Assembly: GCA_964398785.1 (NCBI GenBank)
Contig: CAYNNQ010000004.1
Coordinates: 46,087 to 110,086 of the forward strand
DNA length: 64,000 nucleotides
From: CAYNNQ01 sp964398785
Lineage (GTDB): Bacteria > Desulfobacterota > Desulfovibrionia > Desulfovibrionales > Desulfonatronovibrionaceae
Direction: 5' to 3'
The position numbers and the translations under genes are program-made. Positions 19,167-28,453 of the stretch are shown here, piece by piece. The notes under the pieces are model-generated. The model saw nothing but the letters and a program-made list of their open reading frames with translations. It was not told the DNA's origin and did no database searches. Within the stretch, counting starts at the first letter, position 1; every line of letters begins with the position of its first letter.

Positions 19167-19305
19167 GGGCTGCCCTAAATCTCCCAATGGAGGCAAAGCT
19201 ACAAAAAGTTCAAACTCTAACGTATGTCTAAATACGCTGCGACCTTGAACTTTTTTGCTTCTTGCATTTGGAATTTTTGAACAGCCTGCTTAATAAGGAC
19301 TTTTT
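19167..19305. repeat. Dispersed repeat family R4, copy 1
   Basis: This non-coding block is shared with 37243-37365 and 61090-61195. The left end, GCGGGCTGCCCTAAATCTCC, is loosely matched by the complement of the right end, GGAATTTTTGAACAGCCTGC. Inside, AAAAAGTTCAA and TTGAACTTTTTT form a hairpin. It separates the two oxidoreductase subunit genes, so transcription may be weakened between them. Confidence 0.7.
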
Positions 19306-19383
19306 CAACACGCTGTTAGGCCCGTCTGCCGGACCTGGGTTTGGCTTATTTTTTAAATCAAGTATAAAGAGGGAGTAACAGAG

Positions 19384-20238
19384 ATGGTATCCGCCGAGGA
19401 TTTTGGTCGGTTTGAGACAGCATGGTGCCCTGGTTGCGGCAATTTTTCCCTATTGAAGGCGGTCAAGGCCGCCCTGGCTGAACAGGATATCGCCCCGGAC
19501 CAGGCCCTTTTTGTCTCCGGCATAGGCCAAGCGGCTAAGGCCCCGCATTATATGTACTGCAATCTGTTCAACGGCCTGCACGGACGCTCTCTGCCGGTGG
19601 CCACCGGGGCCAAGCTGGCCAATCCGGAATTGAATGTGCTCGTGGAAAGCGGAGACGGCTGCAACTATGGGGAGGGCGGCAATCACTTCCTGGCCGGCAT
19701 CAGGAGGAACGTGAATATTACCATGCTGGTGCACGACAACCAGATCTACGGGCTGACCAAGGGACAGGCCAGTCCCACCACCGAAGGCGGACATGTGACC
19801 AAGGCCCAGCCCCGGGGCAGTTCCTCCCGTCAGTTCAATCCCCTGGCTGTCGCAGTATCCATGCAGGCAGGCTTCGTGGCCAGAGGATTTGTCGGCAGCT
19901 CTGAGCATTTAAAGGGTCTGATCCAACAGGCTATGGCCTATCCGGGTTTTGCCCTGGTGGATATCCTGCAGCCATGTGTGTCCTTTAACCGGGTGAATAC
20001 CTTTGAATGGTACAAGAAGCGTTGCTATGAGCTGGGGCCGGACTACGAGCCGACAGACTGGCCAGCGGCCATGAATAAGAGCCAGGAGTGGGGTGATCAG
20101 ATACCTTTGGGCATCATTTACAGAAACGATTCCCTGCGCCCCTTTGAGCAAAACTTTCCCTTTTTGCAGCAGGGAGCTCTTTATAAGAGCAGGCCCGACC
20201 TAAAACAGGTACAGTCCGTTCAGGAGCAGTTTTTGTAG
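19384..20238 (+). CDS. 2-oxoacid:acceptor oxidoreductase beta subunit
   Basis: This is the thiamine-diphosphate-binding beta subunit, paired with the upstream gamma-alpha protein. The thiamine/Mg motif appears as VESGDGCNYGEGGNHF. WCPGCGNFSLLKAV near the N-terminus carries two of the cysteines expected to hold the single 4Fe-4S cluster, with further cysteines in MYCNLF and LQPCVSFN. No extra ferredoxin domain is present, so electrons should leave to a soluble ferredoxin or flavodoxin. At 284 residues it is a normal length. The ribosome site GAGGGAG lies upstream. Confidence 0.9.
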   Translation: MVSAEDFGRFETAWCPGCGNFSLLKAVKAALAEQDIAPDQALFVSGIGQAAKAPHYMYCNLFNGLHGRSLPVATGAKLANPELNVLVESGDGCNYGEGGNHFLAGIRRNVNITMLVHDNQIYGLTKGQASPTTEGGHVTKAQPRGSSSRQFNPLAVAVSMQAGFVARGFVGSSEHLKGLIQQAMAYPGFALVDILQPCVSFNRVNTFEWYKKRCYELGPDYEPTDWPAAMNKSQEWGDQIPLGIIYRNDSLRPFEQNFPFLQQGALYKSRPDLKQVQSVQEQFL

Positions 20239-20611
20239 TTGTTTGGGATGATTCCCTGTTCATCCGGGTTTTAGTCGCTTTGTCTGTAAGACAGTCCTTT
20301 CTACGGCTAAGCGGACCTATTACTAAAATTTGCAACCATAGAGCTATTAGGCCTAGGACCGCAAAGGTCCCGACCAATCCGGACTTCCAGACCAAAAACA
20401 TCAATTACTAGCCTGTCTACTGGAAAGTTGGACACCCGGAGAGGCTGAAGGTTATCCTGGCAGGAAAAAAGAAAAGTGATTAGCTTGATGCTGAAAAAAA
20501 TTATGGGCTTCCATGAGAAGGCTAGTCAGGTGTCCGACGTGGCGGACAACCATTTCTCCCTGCGATCCCCTGTACCGGATCACAGGCAAGCATGGAAACG
20601 TTAATCGGATG

Positions 20612-20690
20612 AAAACTCGTTAAAAGCATCCAAAAAGATCAGGCGGAAAAGATATAAAAAATCCACACGCTGTGTCGAGGAGCCCAGAAA
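20612..20690 (+). repeat. Partial copy C of repeat family R1
   Basis: GTTAAAAGCATCCAAAAAGATCAGGC here matches the right end of copies A and B. As in copy A, the similarity runs on into ATCCACWCGCTGTGTCG. The left part of the element is absent. The rest of the gap from 20239 to 20721 holds no recognisable gene; short frames such as SDVADNHFSLRSPVPDHR are not identifiable. Confidence 0.6.
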
Positions 20691-20721
20691 ACATACCCGA
20701 TTCAAGAACCAGTATTTAAAA

Positions 20722-21378
20722 ATGAAGATAATCGACCTCGGCCTGATATCCTATTCCCGGGCTGAAGAAATACAACTCGACCGCCTGTGGGAGATAAAAA
20801 ACGGTGCGGAAAACACGGTTTTTTTCCTACGCCATCCGCCGGTGATAACCCTGGGGAAAAACGGAGGACGAGAAAATCTGCTTGTGGATATGCCCAGACT
20901 TAAAGATGAAGGCATTGAGGTTGTACAATCCTCCCGAGGGGGAAATATAACCTGTCATTTTCCGGATCAGTTGATCATGTACCCTGTTTTGCGGATAGAA
21001 AAACGAAGTGGGGGAATAAAAAAATTTTTTTCCGACCTGCAGGAAGCAGCAATCCGTACTCTGGACCATTTTGGGATTTCGGCCCATAGCCGAGATGGAT
21101 ACCCCGGCGTTTGGACAAACGGGAAAAAAATAGCCTCGATAGGCATAGCCGTTAAGCATTGGATAACCTATCACGGCCTTTCCCTGAATATAGGGCCGGA
21201 TCTGAGCCTGTTTGAATACATCACTCCATGCGGGCTTCGGGAGGCCCGGCAAACTTCCATTCACCATGAAATCAATACAAACGATATCGAATACAATGAA
21301 GTAAAGGAGGTTCTAAGTGACTTCATGCAAAAACAATTTACGGATTCCGCCCTGGATGAGGGTAAAGCTGCCCGATAA
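20722..21378 (+). CDS. lipB: Octanoyl-[acyl-carrier-protein]:protein octanoyltransferase
   Basis: LipB moves octanoate from acyl carrier protein to lipoyl domains, the first step of lipoate synthesis. The signature appears as SSRGGNITCHFPDQLIMYP, the binding lysine region as NGKKIASIGIAV, and the catalytic cysteine in FEYITPCGLREA. At 218 residues it is of normal length. Its end overlaps the lipA start by 62 bases, so the two are translated together. Confidence 0.93.
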   Translation: MKIIDLGLISYSRAEEIQLDRLWEIKNGAENTVFFLRHPPVITLGKNGGRENLLVDMPRLKDEGIEVVQSSRGGNITCHFPDQLIMYPVLRIEKRSGGIKKFFSDLQEAAIRTLDHFGISAHSRDGYPGVWTNGKKIASIGIAVKHWITYHGLSLNIGPDLSLFEYITPCGLREARQTSIHHEINTNDIEYNEVKEVLSDFMQKQFTDSALDEGKAAR

Positions 21379-22180
21379 CAAAAACTTCACCGACACCGGG
21401 GGGTTATTAAAGGATCTGGGGCTCAACACTGTATGCCAAAGCGCCAAGTGTCCAAATATATTTGAATGCTTTTCCCGAAAAGTAGCCACCTTCCTTATTC
21501 TGGGCAACAATTGCACCAGAAACTGCGCTTTTTGCAATATAGATCCCGGATCTCCCGAGCCCGTGGACGAAACAGAACCAAAACGCGTGGCCAAGGCCGT
21601 CGAGAGACTCGGGCTCAGGCACGCGGTCATAACCTCGGTAACCCGTGACGACCTCCCGGACGGGGGATCGACTCATTACGCACGTGTAATAAGGGAAATC
21701 CGGAGAATAAACGATCAAGCCAGTATCGAAGTGCTCATTCCTGATTTTCAGGGAGATAAAAAGGCACTCGAGGCAGTGATGAACGCACGCCCGGAAATCT
21801 TGAATCACAATGTGGAAACCGCAGCCGAACTATATCCGAAAATACGTCCCCAGGCGAATTACGAACAAAGCCTGGATGTTTTGAAGTGGGCCAAAAATTT
21901 CCTCCCCACGGCCAAGACCAAGTCCGGATTCATGGTCGGTCTTGGAGAAACTGACACCCAAATAGAAAATATCCTGGGCGACCTGGCCCGATCCGAATGC
22001 GATATAGTAACTATAGGGCAATACATGCGCCCCTCACGAAATCATCCTCCGGTTAAAAGATACGTTCATCCGGAGATATTCGAGCAATACCGGGAAATCG
22101 GCGAAAAAATGGGCATCCCGCATGTCTTTTCCGCTCCTCTGGTTCGATCCAGCTACAACGCGGCCATGTTTGTCCACTAG
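21317..22180 (+). CDS. lipA: Lipoyl synthase (radical SAM)
   Basis: LipA inserts two sulfurs into protein-bound octanoyl groups. The auxiliary cluster cysteines are in CQSAKCPNIFEC (CX4CX5C), the radical-SAM cysteines in CTRNCAFC (CX3CX2C), and the conserved C-terminal serine in RSSYNA. The GTG start at 21317 lies seven bases after a strong GGAGG ribosome site inside lipB, and gives the N-terminal LRIPPWMRVKLP expected of the family. The next ATG (21356) would remove part of it, so I prefer the long overlap. At 287 residues it is normal. No lipoate-dependent enzyme is visible in this window. Confidence 0.94.
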   Translation: MTSCKNNLRIPPWMRVKLPDNKNFTDTGGLLKDLGLNTVCQSAKCPNIFECFSRKVATFLILGNNCTRNCAFCNIDPGSPEPVDETEPKRVAKAVERLGLRHAVITSVTRDDLPDGGSTHYARVIREIRRINDQASIEVLIPDFQGDKKALEAVMNARPEILNHNVETAAELYPKIRPQANYEQSLDVLKWAKNFLPTAKTKSGFMVGLGETDTQIENILGDLARSECDIVTIGQYMRPSRNHPPVKRYVHPEIFEQYREIGEKMGIPHVFSAPLVRSSYNAAMFVH

Positions 22181-22266
22181 CAGGCCGCCCTTAATAAAGT
22201 GGGCAAATCCGCCATTGACTCTTTTTAATAATCGCCCTGATCTGATTTATATTATCTTTTAGTTTT

Positions 22267-22637
22267 TTACCTTAAAAAACCCCGCATGGATAAATACAGG
22301 TCCGCTCCCGAAATCCCGTAAAATTCCGACACCACATTCACAATCTCAATCACAATCGCCTTGTACCGCTGGGTATGGGCGCCGCTTACATGCCGTATGC
22401 TTCGCGATAGATCGGCCAGGGACGTCTGAGCCAGCAGATGGTAATAGTTGGGCACCAGACAATAAGCAGCGATACGGACACCCTACCTTTCCGATGTCTC
22501 TTGCAAAAGGTCCACAAAGCACAGGTGATCCTTCTTGCCGGTAAATTTAACATGAGCCCGCCCGCCCGTCCTAATTCATCACATGATACCCTGCACCGGG
22601 ATATTCTACACTCGGCCTGTAAGCTATAAAGTGTCAA
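22267..22637 (-). pseudogene. Relic of a REP-associated tyrosine transposase (Y1/RAYT type)
   Basis: Read on the minus strand, fragments in different frames line up with RAYT/Y1 transposases: VEYPGAGYHVMN, then DHLCFVDLLQETSER ending at TAG, then RIAAYCLVPNYYHLLAQT with the His-hydrophobic-His-type region altered to NYYH. After TSLADLSRSIRHVSGAHTQRY the sequence jumps to a C-terminal motif EFYGISGADLYLSMRGF, so an internal deletion has joined the middle to the end. At least one frameshift and two stops make it inactive. Such transposases are linked to short palindromic repeats, and one lies just downstream (22788-22908). Confidence 0.75.
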
Positions 22638-22787
22638 AAATAGACTTGCTCCCTTTATATATTTATATCATAATTGACATATCGACCGGGTAAAAGTAGG
22701 TTACATTAAAAGAAAAAAAGGCCTTAGCATTACTCTTTTGTACCGCTCGTTACATCATCTTTGACAGTGATATCCATCCGGCACAAA

Positions 22788-22908
22788 GGCACCTGCAAAA
22801 AGTCGAAGTCTGGAGTTCAATGCCCCGGCTGGATGCGACAACCATCCGATTTTGCTTAAAACTTAACAACTTAAAAAGCCTGAAAAAACATATTTTTGCA
22901 GGCCCATC
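22788..22908 (-). repeat. Dispersed repeat family R5, copy 1 (MITE-like)
   Basis: This element of about 120 bp is the inverted counterpart of 50384-50514. It runs from GGCACCTGCAAAAAGTCGAA to ATTTTTGCAGGCCC, so its ends are inverted copies of each other. The shared inner part reads TTAAAACTTAACAACTTAAA. No gene is supported from here to the start at 23107; a short open frame at 22820-23128 includes the repeat and matches nothing. Confidence 0.72.
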
Positions 22909-23106
22909 GGCACAGGCAGATGAGCGTATCCAGCAGTTGGGCCGGACCATAATAAGACAGCTGGATCTCAACTATTCGGAGACAAAAAACATGTGGTCGG
23001 CTTGGGACATAGGGGATTTTGTGCTGGATGCAATCCCTGCCGTTACCCGATCTGCCCATTTGGAAAATAGACTGAATTTTGGACCCAAGTTAAAAAGGAG
23101 AAGACT

Positions 23107-25821
23107 ATGCTCAAAAAGACCATGCTGATTAACGGCCAGGAGAAAAAGATAGTGGCTGATCCGGAAGAGAGCTTGGCCAATGTCTTGCGTAAACAGCTCT
23201 TGCTGACCGGAACAAAGGTGGGCTGCAACCAGGGGCAGTGCGGCTGCTGCAGCGTACTTTTGCAAGACAAGGTGGTCTGCTCCTGTGCGACCAAGATGAG
23301 GCGGGTCCCGGACAATGCAGCGGTGACCACCATCGAAGGGATTGGCCGGCCGGGCAACCTGCACGCCCTGCAATTGGCCTGGATGGTCCACGGCGGGGCC
23401 CAGTGCGGCTTCTGCACCCCGGGATTCATCGTCTCGGCCAAGGGCCTGCTGGACGGCAATCCCCACCCTTCCCGCGCGGAAATCAGGCAGTGGTTCCAAA
23501 AGAACCGCAATGCCTGCCGCTGTACCGGGTACAGGCAGCTGGTGGACGCGGTGCGGGACGCGGCCCGGGTGCTCCGGGGCGAGCTGAAGATGGAGGATCT
23601 GGCCTACAAGCTGCCCGAGGACGGCCATGTCTGGGGCGGGTCCATGCCCCGACCCAGTGCGGAGGCCAAGGTGACCGGGACCTGGGATTTCGGACGCGAT
23701 CTGGGCCTGCACATGCCCGAGGACACCCTGCAGCTGGCTCTGGTCCAGGCCGAGGTTTCCCATGCCAACATCAAATCCATTGACACCTCGGCCGCGGAGA
23801 ATATGCCCGGGGTACACTCAGTGATCACCCACAAGGACGTCAAGGGCAAGAACCGCATCACCGGTCTGATCACCTTCCCCAGCAACAAGGGAGACGGCTG
23901 GGACCGGCCCATCCTCTGCGACACCAAGGTCCACCAATACGGCGACGCCGTCGCCATAGTCTGCGCTGATACCGAAAAGAATGCCCGGGCCGCGGCCAAG
24001 GAGGTCAAGGTGGAGTTGGAAGAGCTGCCGGCCTACATGAGCGCCCCCGAGGCCATGGCCGAGGACGCCATCGAGATCCACCCCGGAACCCCCAACGTCT
24101 ACTTCGAGCAGAATCTGGCCAAAGGCGGGGATACCAAGCCCATTTTCGACCAGGCCGATGTGGTGACGGAAGGGGACTACTATGTCGGCCGCCAGCCACA
24201 CATGCCCATGGAACCGGATGTGGGCTTTGCCTATATCAATGATCAGGGCAAGCTGGTCATCCAGTCCAAGTCCATCGGCCTGAATCTGCATCTGGGCATG
24301 ATTGCCCCGGGCATGGGAGTGGAGCCGGAAAACGTGATCATGGTCCAGAATCCCACCGGCGGCACCTTTGGCTACAAGTTCTGCCCCACCCTGGAGGCCC
24401 TGGTGGGCGTGGCCGCCCTGGCCACCGGCAGACCGGTATTTCTCTCCTACAGCTACTTTCAGCAGCAGACCTACACCGGAAAGCGCGCTCCGTTTTTCAC
24501 CAATCTGCGCCTGGCAGCGGACAAACAGGGCAAGCTGCAGGCCATGGAGAGCGACTGGACCGTGGATCACGGGCCATACTCAGAGTTCGGGGACCTGCTC
24601 ACCCTGCGCGGGGCTCAGTTTATAGGCTCCGGCTACGACATCCCCAATATTCGGGGCCTGGGCAGGACGGTCTGCACCAACCACGCCTGGGGATCCCCGT
24701 TCCGTGCCTACGGCTCCCCGCAGTCCGAGTTCGCCTCGGAGGTGCTCATGGACGAGCTGGCCGAAAAGCTGGGCATGGACCCCTTTGAGCTGCGCTACAA
24801 GAACGTCTATAGAAAGGGCGGAACAACACCCAACGGACAAAAGCCGGAGGTGTACAGCCTGCCGGAGATGATGGACAAGCTGCGGCCCAAATACGAGGAG
24901 GCGCTCAAACGGGCCAAGGCCGATTCCACGGATGAACTCAAGCGGGGTGTGGGCATCTCCGTGGGCGTCTACGGCGCCGGGCTGGACGGACCTGACACGG
25001 CCCAGGTCGACCTGGAACTCAATCCGGATAACACCGTCTCCGCGTACACCACCTGGGAGGACCACGGCCAGGGCGCGGACATGGGACTCCTGGGCACCGT
25101 GCACGAGGGCCTGCGCCCCCTGGGCCTCGGACCGGACCGGATCAAGCTGGTCCTAAACGATACGGAAAAATGCCCGGATGGCGGGCCGGCCGGAGGGAGC
25201 CGCTCCCAGGCCATTGTCGGCCGGGCAGCCTCAGTGGCCTGCGAGAACCTGCTCAACGCCATGCGTAAGGACGACGGCAGCTTTATGGGCTATGAGGAGA
25301 TGCGGTCGGCAGGAAAAGACCTGCGCATCAGCGGGACCTGGAGCGCTCCGGCCACCAACTGCGACGAAAACGGCCAGGGCAGCCCCTTTTCCTTTTACAT
25401 GTACGCCCTTTTCATGGCCGAGGTCGGGGTGGAAACGGCTACCGGCAAGACCGAAGTAAAAAAAATGACCCTGGTGGCGGATCCGGGTGTAATCAACAAC
25501 CAGCTGGTGGTGGACGGCCAGAACTACGGCGGGCTGGCCCAGGGAGTGGGCCTGGCCCTTAGCGAGGACTTCGAGGACATCCAGAAGCACTCTACCCTGA
25601 GGGGGGCCGGATTTCCCTACATTGAGCAGATTCCGGACGACATGGAACTCATCTATGTGCAGACTCCCCGTCAAGAAGGACCCACCGGAGCCTCTGGCGT
25701 GGGAGAATTGCCCCTGACCAGTCCCCATGCCTCCATTATAAATGCCATTGCCAATGCCTGCGGGGCCAGGGTACGCGAGCTGCCGGCCCGGCCGGAGAAG
25801 GTCCTGGCGGCCATGCCCTAA
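23107..25821 (+). CDS. Molybdenum aldehyde oxidoreductase (MOP type)
   Basis: This 904-residue xanthine-oxidase-family enzyme oxidises aldehydes to acids using a molybdopterin cytosine dinucleotide centre and two [2Fe-2S] clusters. It closely follows D. gigas MOP (907 residues). Cluster cysteines fall at residues 40, 45, 48 and 60 (CNQGQCGCC, CSC). The second set lies in QCGFCTPGF and CRCTGYRQL, at about residues 100-139. The catalytic glutamate is expected in SGVGELPLT, near residue 867. There is no FAD domain, so electrons pass to a separate acceptor. The ribosome site AAGGAGA precedes the ATG. A strong hairpin follows its stop, and eight accessory or partner genes follow in the same direction. 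Confidence 0.95.
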   Translation: MLKKTMLINGQEKKIVADPEESLANVLRKQLLLTGTKVGCNQGQCGCCSVLLQDKVVCSCATKMRRVPDNAAVTTIEGIGRPGNLHALQLAWMVHGGAQCGFCTPGFIVSAKGLLDGNPHPSRAEIRQWFQKNRNACRCTGYRQLVDAVRDAARVLRGELKMEDLAYKLPEDGHVWGGSMPRPSAEAKVTGTWDFGRDLGLHMPEDTLQLALVQAEVSHANIKSIDTSAAENMPGVHSVITHKDVKGKNRITGLITFPSNKGDGWDRPILCDTKVHQYGDAVAIVCADTEKNARAAAKEVKVELEELPAYMSAPEAMAEDAIEIHPGTPNVYFEQNLAKGGDTKPIFDQADVVTEGDYYVGRQPHMPMEPDVGFAYINDQGKLVIQSKSIGLNLHLGMIAPGMGVEPENVIMVQNPTGGTFGYKFCPTLEALVGVAALATGRPVFLSYSYFQQQTYTGKRAPFFTNLRLAADKQGKLQAMESDWTVDHGPYSEFGDLLTLRGAQFIGSGYDIPNIRGLGRTVCTNHAWGSPFRAYGSPQSEFASEVLMDELAEKLGMDPFELRYKNVYRKGGTTPNGQKPEVYSLPEMMDKLRPKYEEALKRAKADSTDELKRGVGISVGVYGAGLDGPDTAQVDLELNPDNTVSAYTTWEDHGQGADMGLLGTVHEGLRPLGLGPDRIKLVLNDTEKCPDGGPAGGSRSQAIVGRAASVACENLLNAMRKDDGSFMGYEEMRSAGKDLRISGTWSAPATNCDENGQGSPFSFYMYALFMAEVGVETATGKTEVKKMTLVADPGVINNQLVVDGQNYGGLAQGVGLALSEDFEDIQKHSTLRGAGFPYIEQIPDDMELIYVQTPRQEGPTGASGVGELPLTSPHASIINAIANACGARVRELPARPEKVLAAMP

Positions 25822-25861
25822 AATTTTACCGGGGAGGCTAACGTCTCCCCGGTAAAATTTT
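25820..25861. terminator. Perfect 17-bp hairpin between the oxidoreductase and its accessory genes
   Basis: AAAATTTTACCGGGGAG and its exact complement flank an 8-base loop, directly overlapping the stop codon of the aldehyde oxidoreductase gene. The arm ends in TTTT. It could end most transcripts there, stabilise the 3' end of the oxidoreductase mRNA, or both, so that accessory genes are made in smaller amounts. Confidence 0.75.
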
Positions 25862-25919
25862 ATCAACTCTTCGGTTTTGCCGAAGCAAAAACGAATACTG
25901 AATTCTATCCGGACGAGCT

Positions 25920-28229
25920 ATGGATCAAGCCGAACTCAGACATCTGGAGCATCTCTGCATTCAGGAGGAATGGGCTTACTGCCGGGCGGCCTGCCCTCTG
26001 CACGTGGACGCCCGCGGCCTGTGCCAGGCCCTGAGGGAGGGCGATCTTGCCCGGGCCAGGGCCCTGCTGGACAGGACCATGCCTGTCGCCTCCATCCTGG
26101 GCCGCATCTGCGAGGCCCCCTGCGAGGAAAAATGCAAACGCAATGAGGCCGGTGGGGGGATTCGCATCGGCCGGCTGGAGCACTTCTGCGTGCAGAACGC
26201 CAAGCGCCGGGGCAAGGCCCTCAAGGTCCCGGACCGCGGCCGGAAGGCCACGGTTCTCGGCTGCTCCCTCAGCGGACTGACCGTGGCCCATGACCTGGCC
26301 CGCAAGGGCTATCGGATACGGCTCACCCATCAGGGTCAGGACCCGGGAGAGGCCCTGCTGCAGACCCTGCCCGCCCCTGTTCCCATCGAAGTCGTGAACG
26401 ACGAACTGGATCACCTCCGCGAGCTCGGGGTCAACTTCTCGCCCGCGGAGCTGACCGGGGAGTTCGTCCGGGACCAGCTGCAGCAGGGCGCCCTGGTCTA
26501 TGTGGCCCTTGAAGCCGTGGACAGGGCTGTCCTGCCTTTCCCACTGGAACAGGTCGATCCCCAGACCCTGACCGGACCGGAAAGCCACCTCGTTGTCGGC
26601 GGCTTTCCCAATGATCGGGAAAGCCCGAGCGCCATCCTCTCCGCCGCCCAGGGCAGGACAGCCGCTGTGTCCATCGATCGCTGCACCCAGCAGGTCTCCC
26701 TGCACGCCGACCGGGACAGGGAAGGACCGGTCCAGACCAGGCTGGTAAGCCGCCCGGAAGGGGTTGAACATCTTCCCCCGGTTGCGACCGGGGACAGAGA
26801 AGCCGACGACCTGTCCTCCATCCAGCAGGAGGCCGAGCGCTGCCTGGCCTGCGAGTGCATGATCTGCGTGCGCAACTGCCCCTTTCTCGACGCCTTTGGG
26901 AGCTATCCCAAAAGCTATGCCCGTCAGATCTACAACAATGAATCCATCGTCAAGGGCAGCCGCCAGGCCAACACCCTGGTCAACTCCTGCATGCTCTGCG
27001 GTCTGTGCACCACCCTGTGCCCCAACGACTTCCCCATGGCCGACGTCTGCCTGGGCGCAAGGCAAAGAATGGTGGCCCGGGGCAAGATGCCTCCCTCGGC
27101 CCATGATTTCGCCCTCAAGGACCTGGAGTTCAGCCGGGGCGATGACTTCTTCCTGGTCCGGGGCGACCCTGCCCAGGCCCGGTGCGACTGGCTTTTTTTC
27201 CCCGGGTGTCAGCTCTGCGCCACCCATCCGGAACAGGTGGAGTCCGCCTACGCCTGGCTGCGGGATAACCTGGAGGGCGGGGTGGGCCTGGCCCTGTCCT
27301 GCTGCGGGGCCCCGGCCCATTGGGCGGGCCGGGCGGGGCAGCTTGAAGACGCCCTGGCTCAGCTGCGATCTTCAGTGGTTGCGCTGGGGGAACCCAAATG
27401 GGTGGTGGCCTGTCCCTCCTGTCAGGGAGTGCTGGGCATGGCCGACCCGGTGCCTGAGATGGTCACCCTATGGGAGGTCTTCACGGAGAAAAAAAGGCAT
27501 ATTTGCCCAGAGGAATCGAGCTTTCCAGGCAGCTGCCTGATAGATCCCTGCACCGCCAGGGACCTGCCCGGGGTCAGGCGGTCTGTGCGCGAGCTGGCCG
27601 GGGCCATGCTGCCCTGGATAAAAGAGCCAAGGCTTAATCAGGACCAAGCGGCCTGCTGCGGATTCGGGGGCCTGGTAGCCAATGCCAATCCGGAGCTGGG
27701 CTCAAAGGCGGCCGACTGGCGAAACAAGGACTGTCCCGAACAGGCCCTGACCTACTGCGCCATGTGCCGGGATCAATTGGCCAGAAGCGGCACCAGGGCC
27801 GCGCACATGCTGGACCTTGTCTTTCCCGGTACAGAAGAGCCCTTTAACAGCCAGCCAATCGGGCTCTCGGCCAGCCGGCAAAACAGGAAATGGCTGAAAA
27901 GAGGCCTGCTGCAGGATATCTGGGATGAGCCGCCCCCCGCTCCGGCCGGGTCCGAGTCCATCAGCCTGCATATATCCGATGAGACCAGACAGGTCCTGGA
28001 AAAAAGACGCATCCTGGACAGCGATATCCAGCAGGTCCTGGCCCTGGGACCACAACAGGGGCAGCAGTTTTACGACCAGGAGTCCAAAAGCTATCTGAGC
28101 AGTCTAACGATTGGCCAGGTCACCTTCTGGGTGCAGCACAGTCCGGGCCAAGACGGCGCTCGGATTATCCATACCGCCTATAGCCACCGCATGAAGATAG
28201 GCAAGGTCAGCCAAAAGGAGGGAGCGTGA
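25920..28229 (+). CDS. Multidomain iron-sulfur/flavin redox protein (GltD-like N-terminus, CCG-domain C-terminus)
   Basis: This 769-residue protein joins several redox modules. Residues about 18-75 carry GltD-like iron-sulfur cysteines (CRAACPLHVDARG; CEAPCEEKCKRNEAGGGIRI). A Rossmann-like stretch follows (VLGCSLSGLTVAHDLARKGY), but its glycine pattern is degenerate. From about residue 305 come two ferredoxin-type cysteine groups (CLACECMICVRNCPF; CMLCGLCTTLCPNDFP). CCG-type cysteines of the HdrB/HdrD kind follow in FFPGCQLCA, LSCCGAPAHW and AACCGFGG. The last 90 residues are unlike these. Its place behind the aldehyde oxidoreductase suggests an electron acceptor for it, or a maturation role; neither is shown. 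The next gene's start overlaps by four bases. Confidence 0.8.
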   Translation: MDQAELRHLEHLCIQEEWAYCRAACPLHVDARGLCQALREGDLARARALLDRTMPVASILGRICEAPCEEKCKRNEAGGGIRIGRLEHFCVQNAKRRGKALKVPDRGRKATVLGCSLSGLTVAHDLARKGYRIRLTHQGQDPGEALLQTLPAPVPIEVVNDELDHLRELGVNFSPAELTGEFVRDQLQQGALVYVALEAVDRAVLPFPLEQVDPQTLTGPESHLVVGGFPNDRESPSAILSAAQGRTAAVSIDRCTQQVSLHADRDREGPVQTRLVSRPEGVEHLPPVATGDREADDLSSIQQEAERCLACECMICVRNCPFLDAFGSYPKSYARQIYNNESIVKGSRQANTLVNSCMLCGLCTTLCPNDFPMADVCLGARQRMVARGKMPPSAHDFALKDLEFSRGDDFFLVRGDPAQARCDWLFFPGCQLCATHPEQVESAYAWLRDNLEGGVGLALSCCGAPAHWAGRAGQLEDALAQLRSSVVALGEPKWVVACPSCQGVLGMADPVPEMVTLWEVFTEKKRHICPEESSFPGSCLIDPCTARDLPGVRRSVRELAGAMLPWIKEPRLNQDQAACCGFGGLVANANPELGSKAADWRNKDCPEQALTYCAMCRDQLARSGTRAAHMLDLVFPGTEEPFNSQPIGLSASRQNRKWLKRGLLQDIWDEPPPAPAGSESISLHISDETRQVLEKRRILDSDIQQVLALGPQQGQQFYDQESKSYLSSLTIGQVTFWVQHSPGQDGARIIHTAYSHRMKIGKVSQKEGA

Positions 28230-28441
28230 GGGTCAACCAAGAGTTCAGCCCGGCCTCGGGTCAATGGGAATGCGCACGCTGCCGCTGCAGTCTGCAGCCC
28301 GGCCAGGTGGAGCTTGTCTATCTGGGAAACAGCTTCACCGTCGGGGTCCGGGTCTGCCCGCAATGCAACCAGGCCCTGATCCCTGAGGAGATGGCCACGC
28401 AGAAGATGCTCGAGGTGGAGAAGATACTGGAGGACAAGTAG
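28226..28441 (+). CDS. Small two-CxxC redox/zinc protein (DVU_1557-like)
   Basis: This 71-residue protein has two CxxC pairs, WECARCRCSL near residue 16 and VCPQCNQAL near residue 45, suited to a zinc or iron site. The GTG start overlaps the previous stop (GTGA). I recall a family of this kind in the D. vulgaris DVU_1551-DVU_1559 locus, where it also stands next to an aldehyde oxidoreductase. Its function is not known. Confidence 0.7.
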   Translation: MRVNQEFSPASGQWECARCRCSLQPGQVELVYLGNSFTVGVRVCPQCNQALIPEEMATQKMLEVEKILEDK

Positions 28442-28453
28442 CCGGGACCCTAT

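Noticed and set aside
22820..23128. Short plus-strand gene before the aldehyde oxidoreductase
   Set aside because: It contains part of repeat R5, overlaps the oxidoreductase start and matches no protein family.
25905..27320. Long open frame on the minus strand, opposite the multidomain redox protein
   Set aside because: The plus-strand protein has clear cysteine motifs and ribosome site; the antisense frame gives a glycine-rich, low-complexity product, as expected opposite GC-rich genes.
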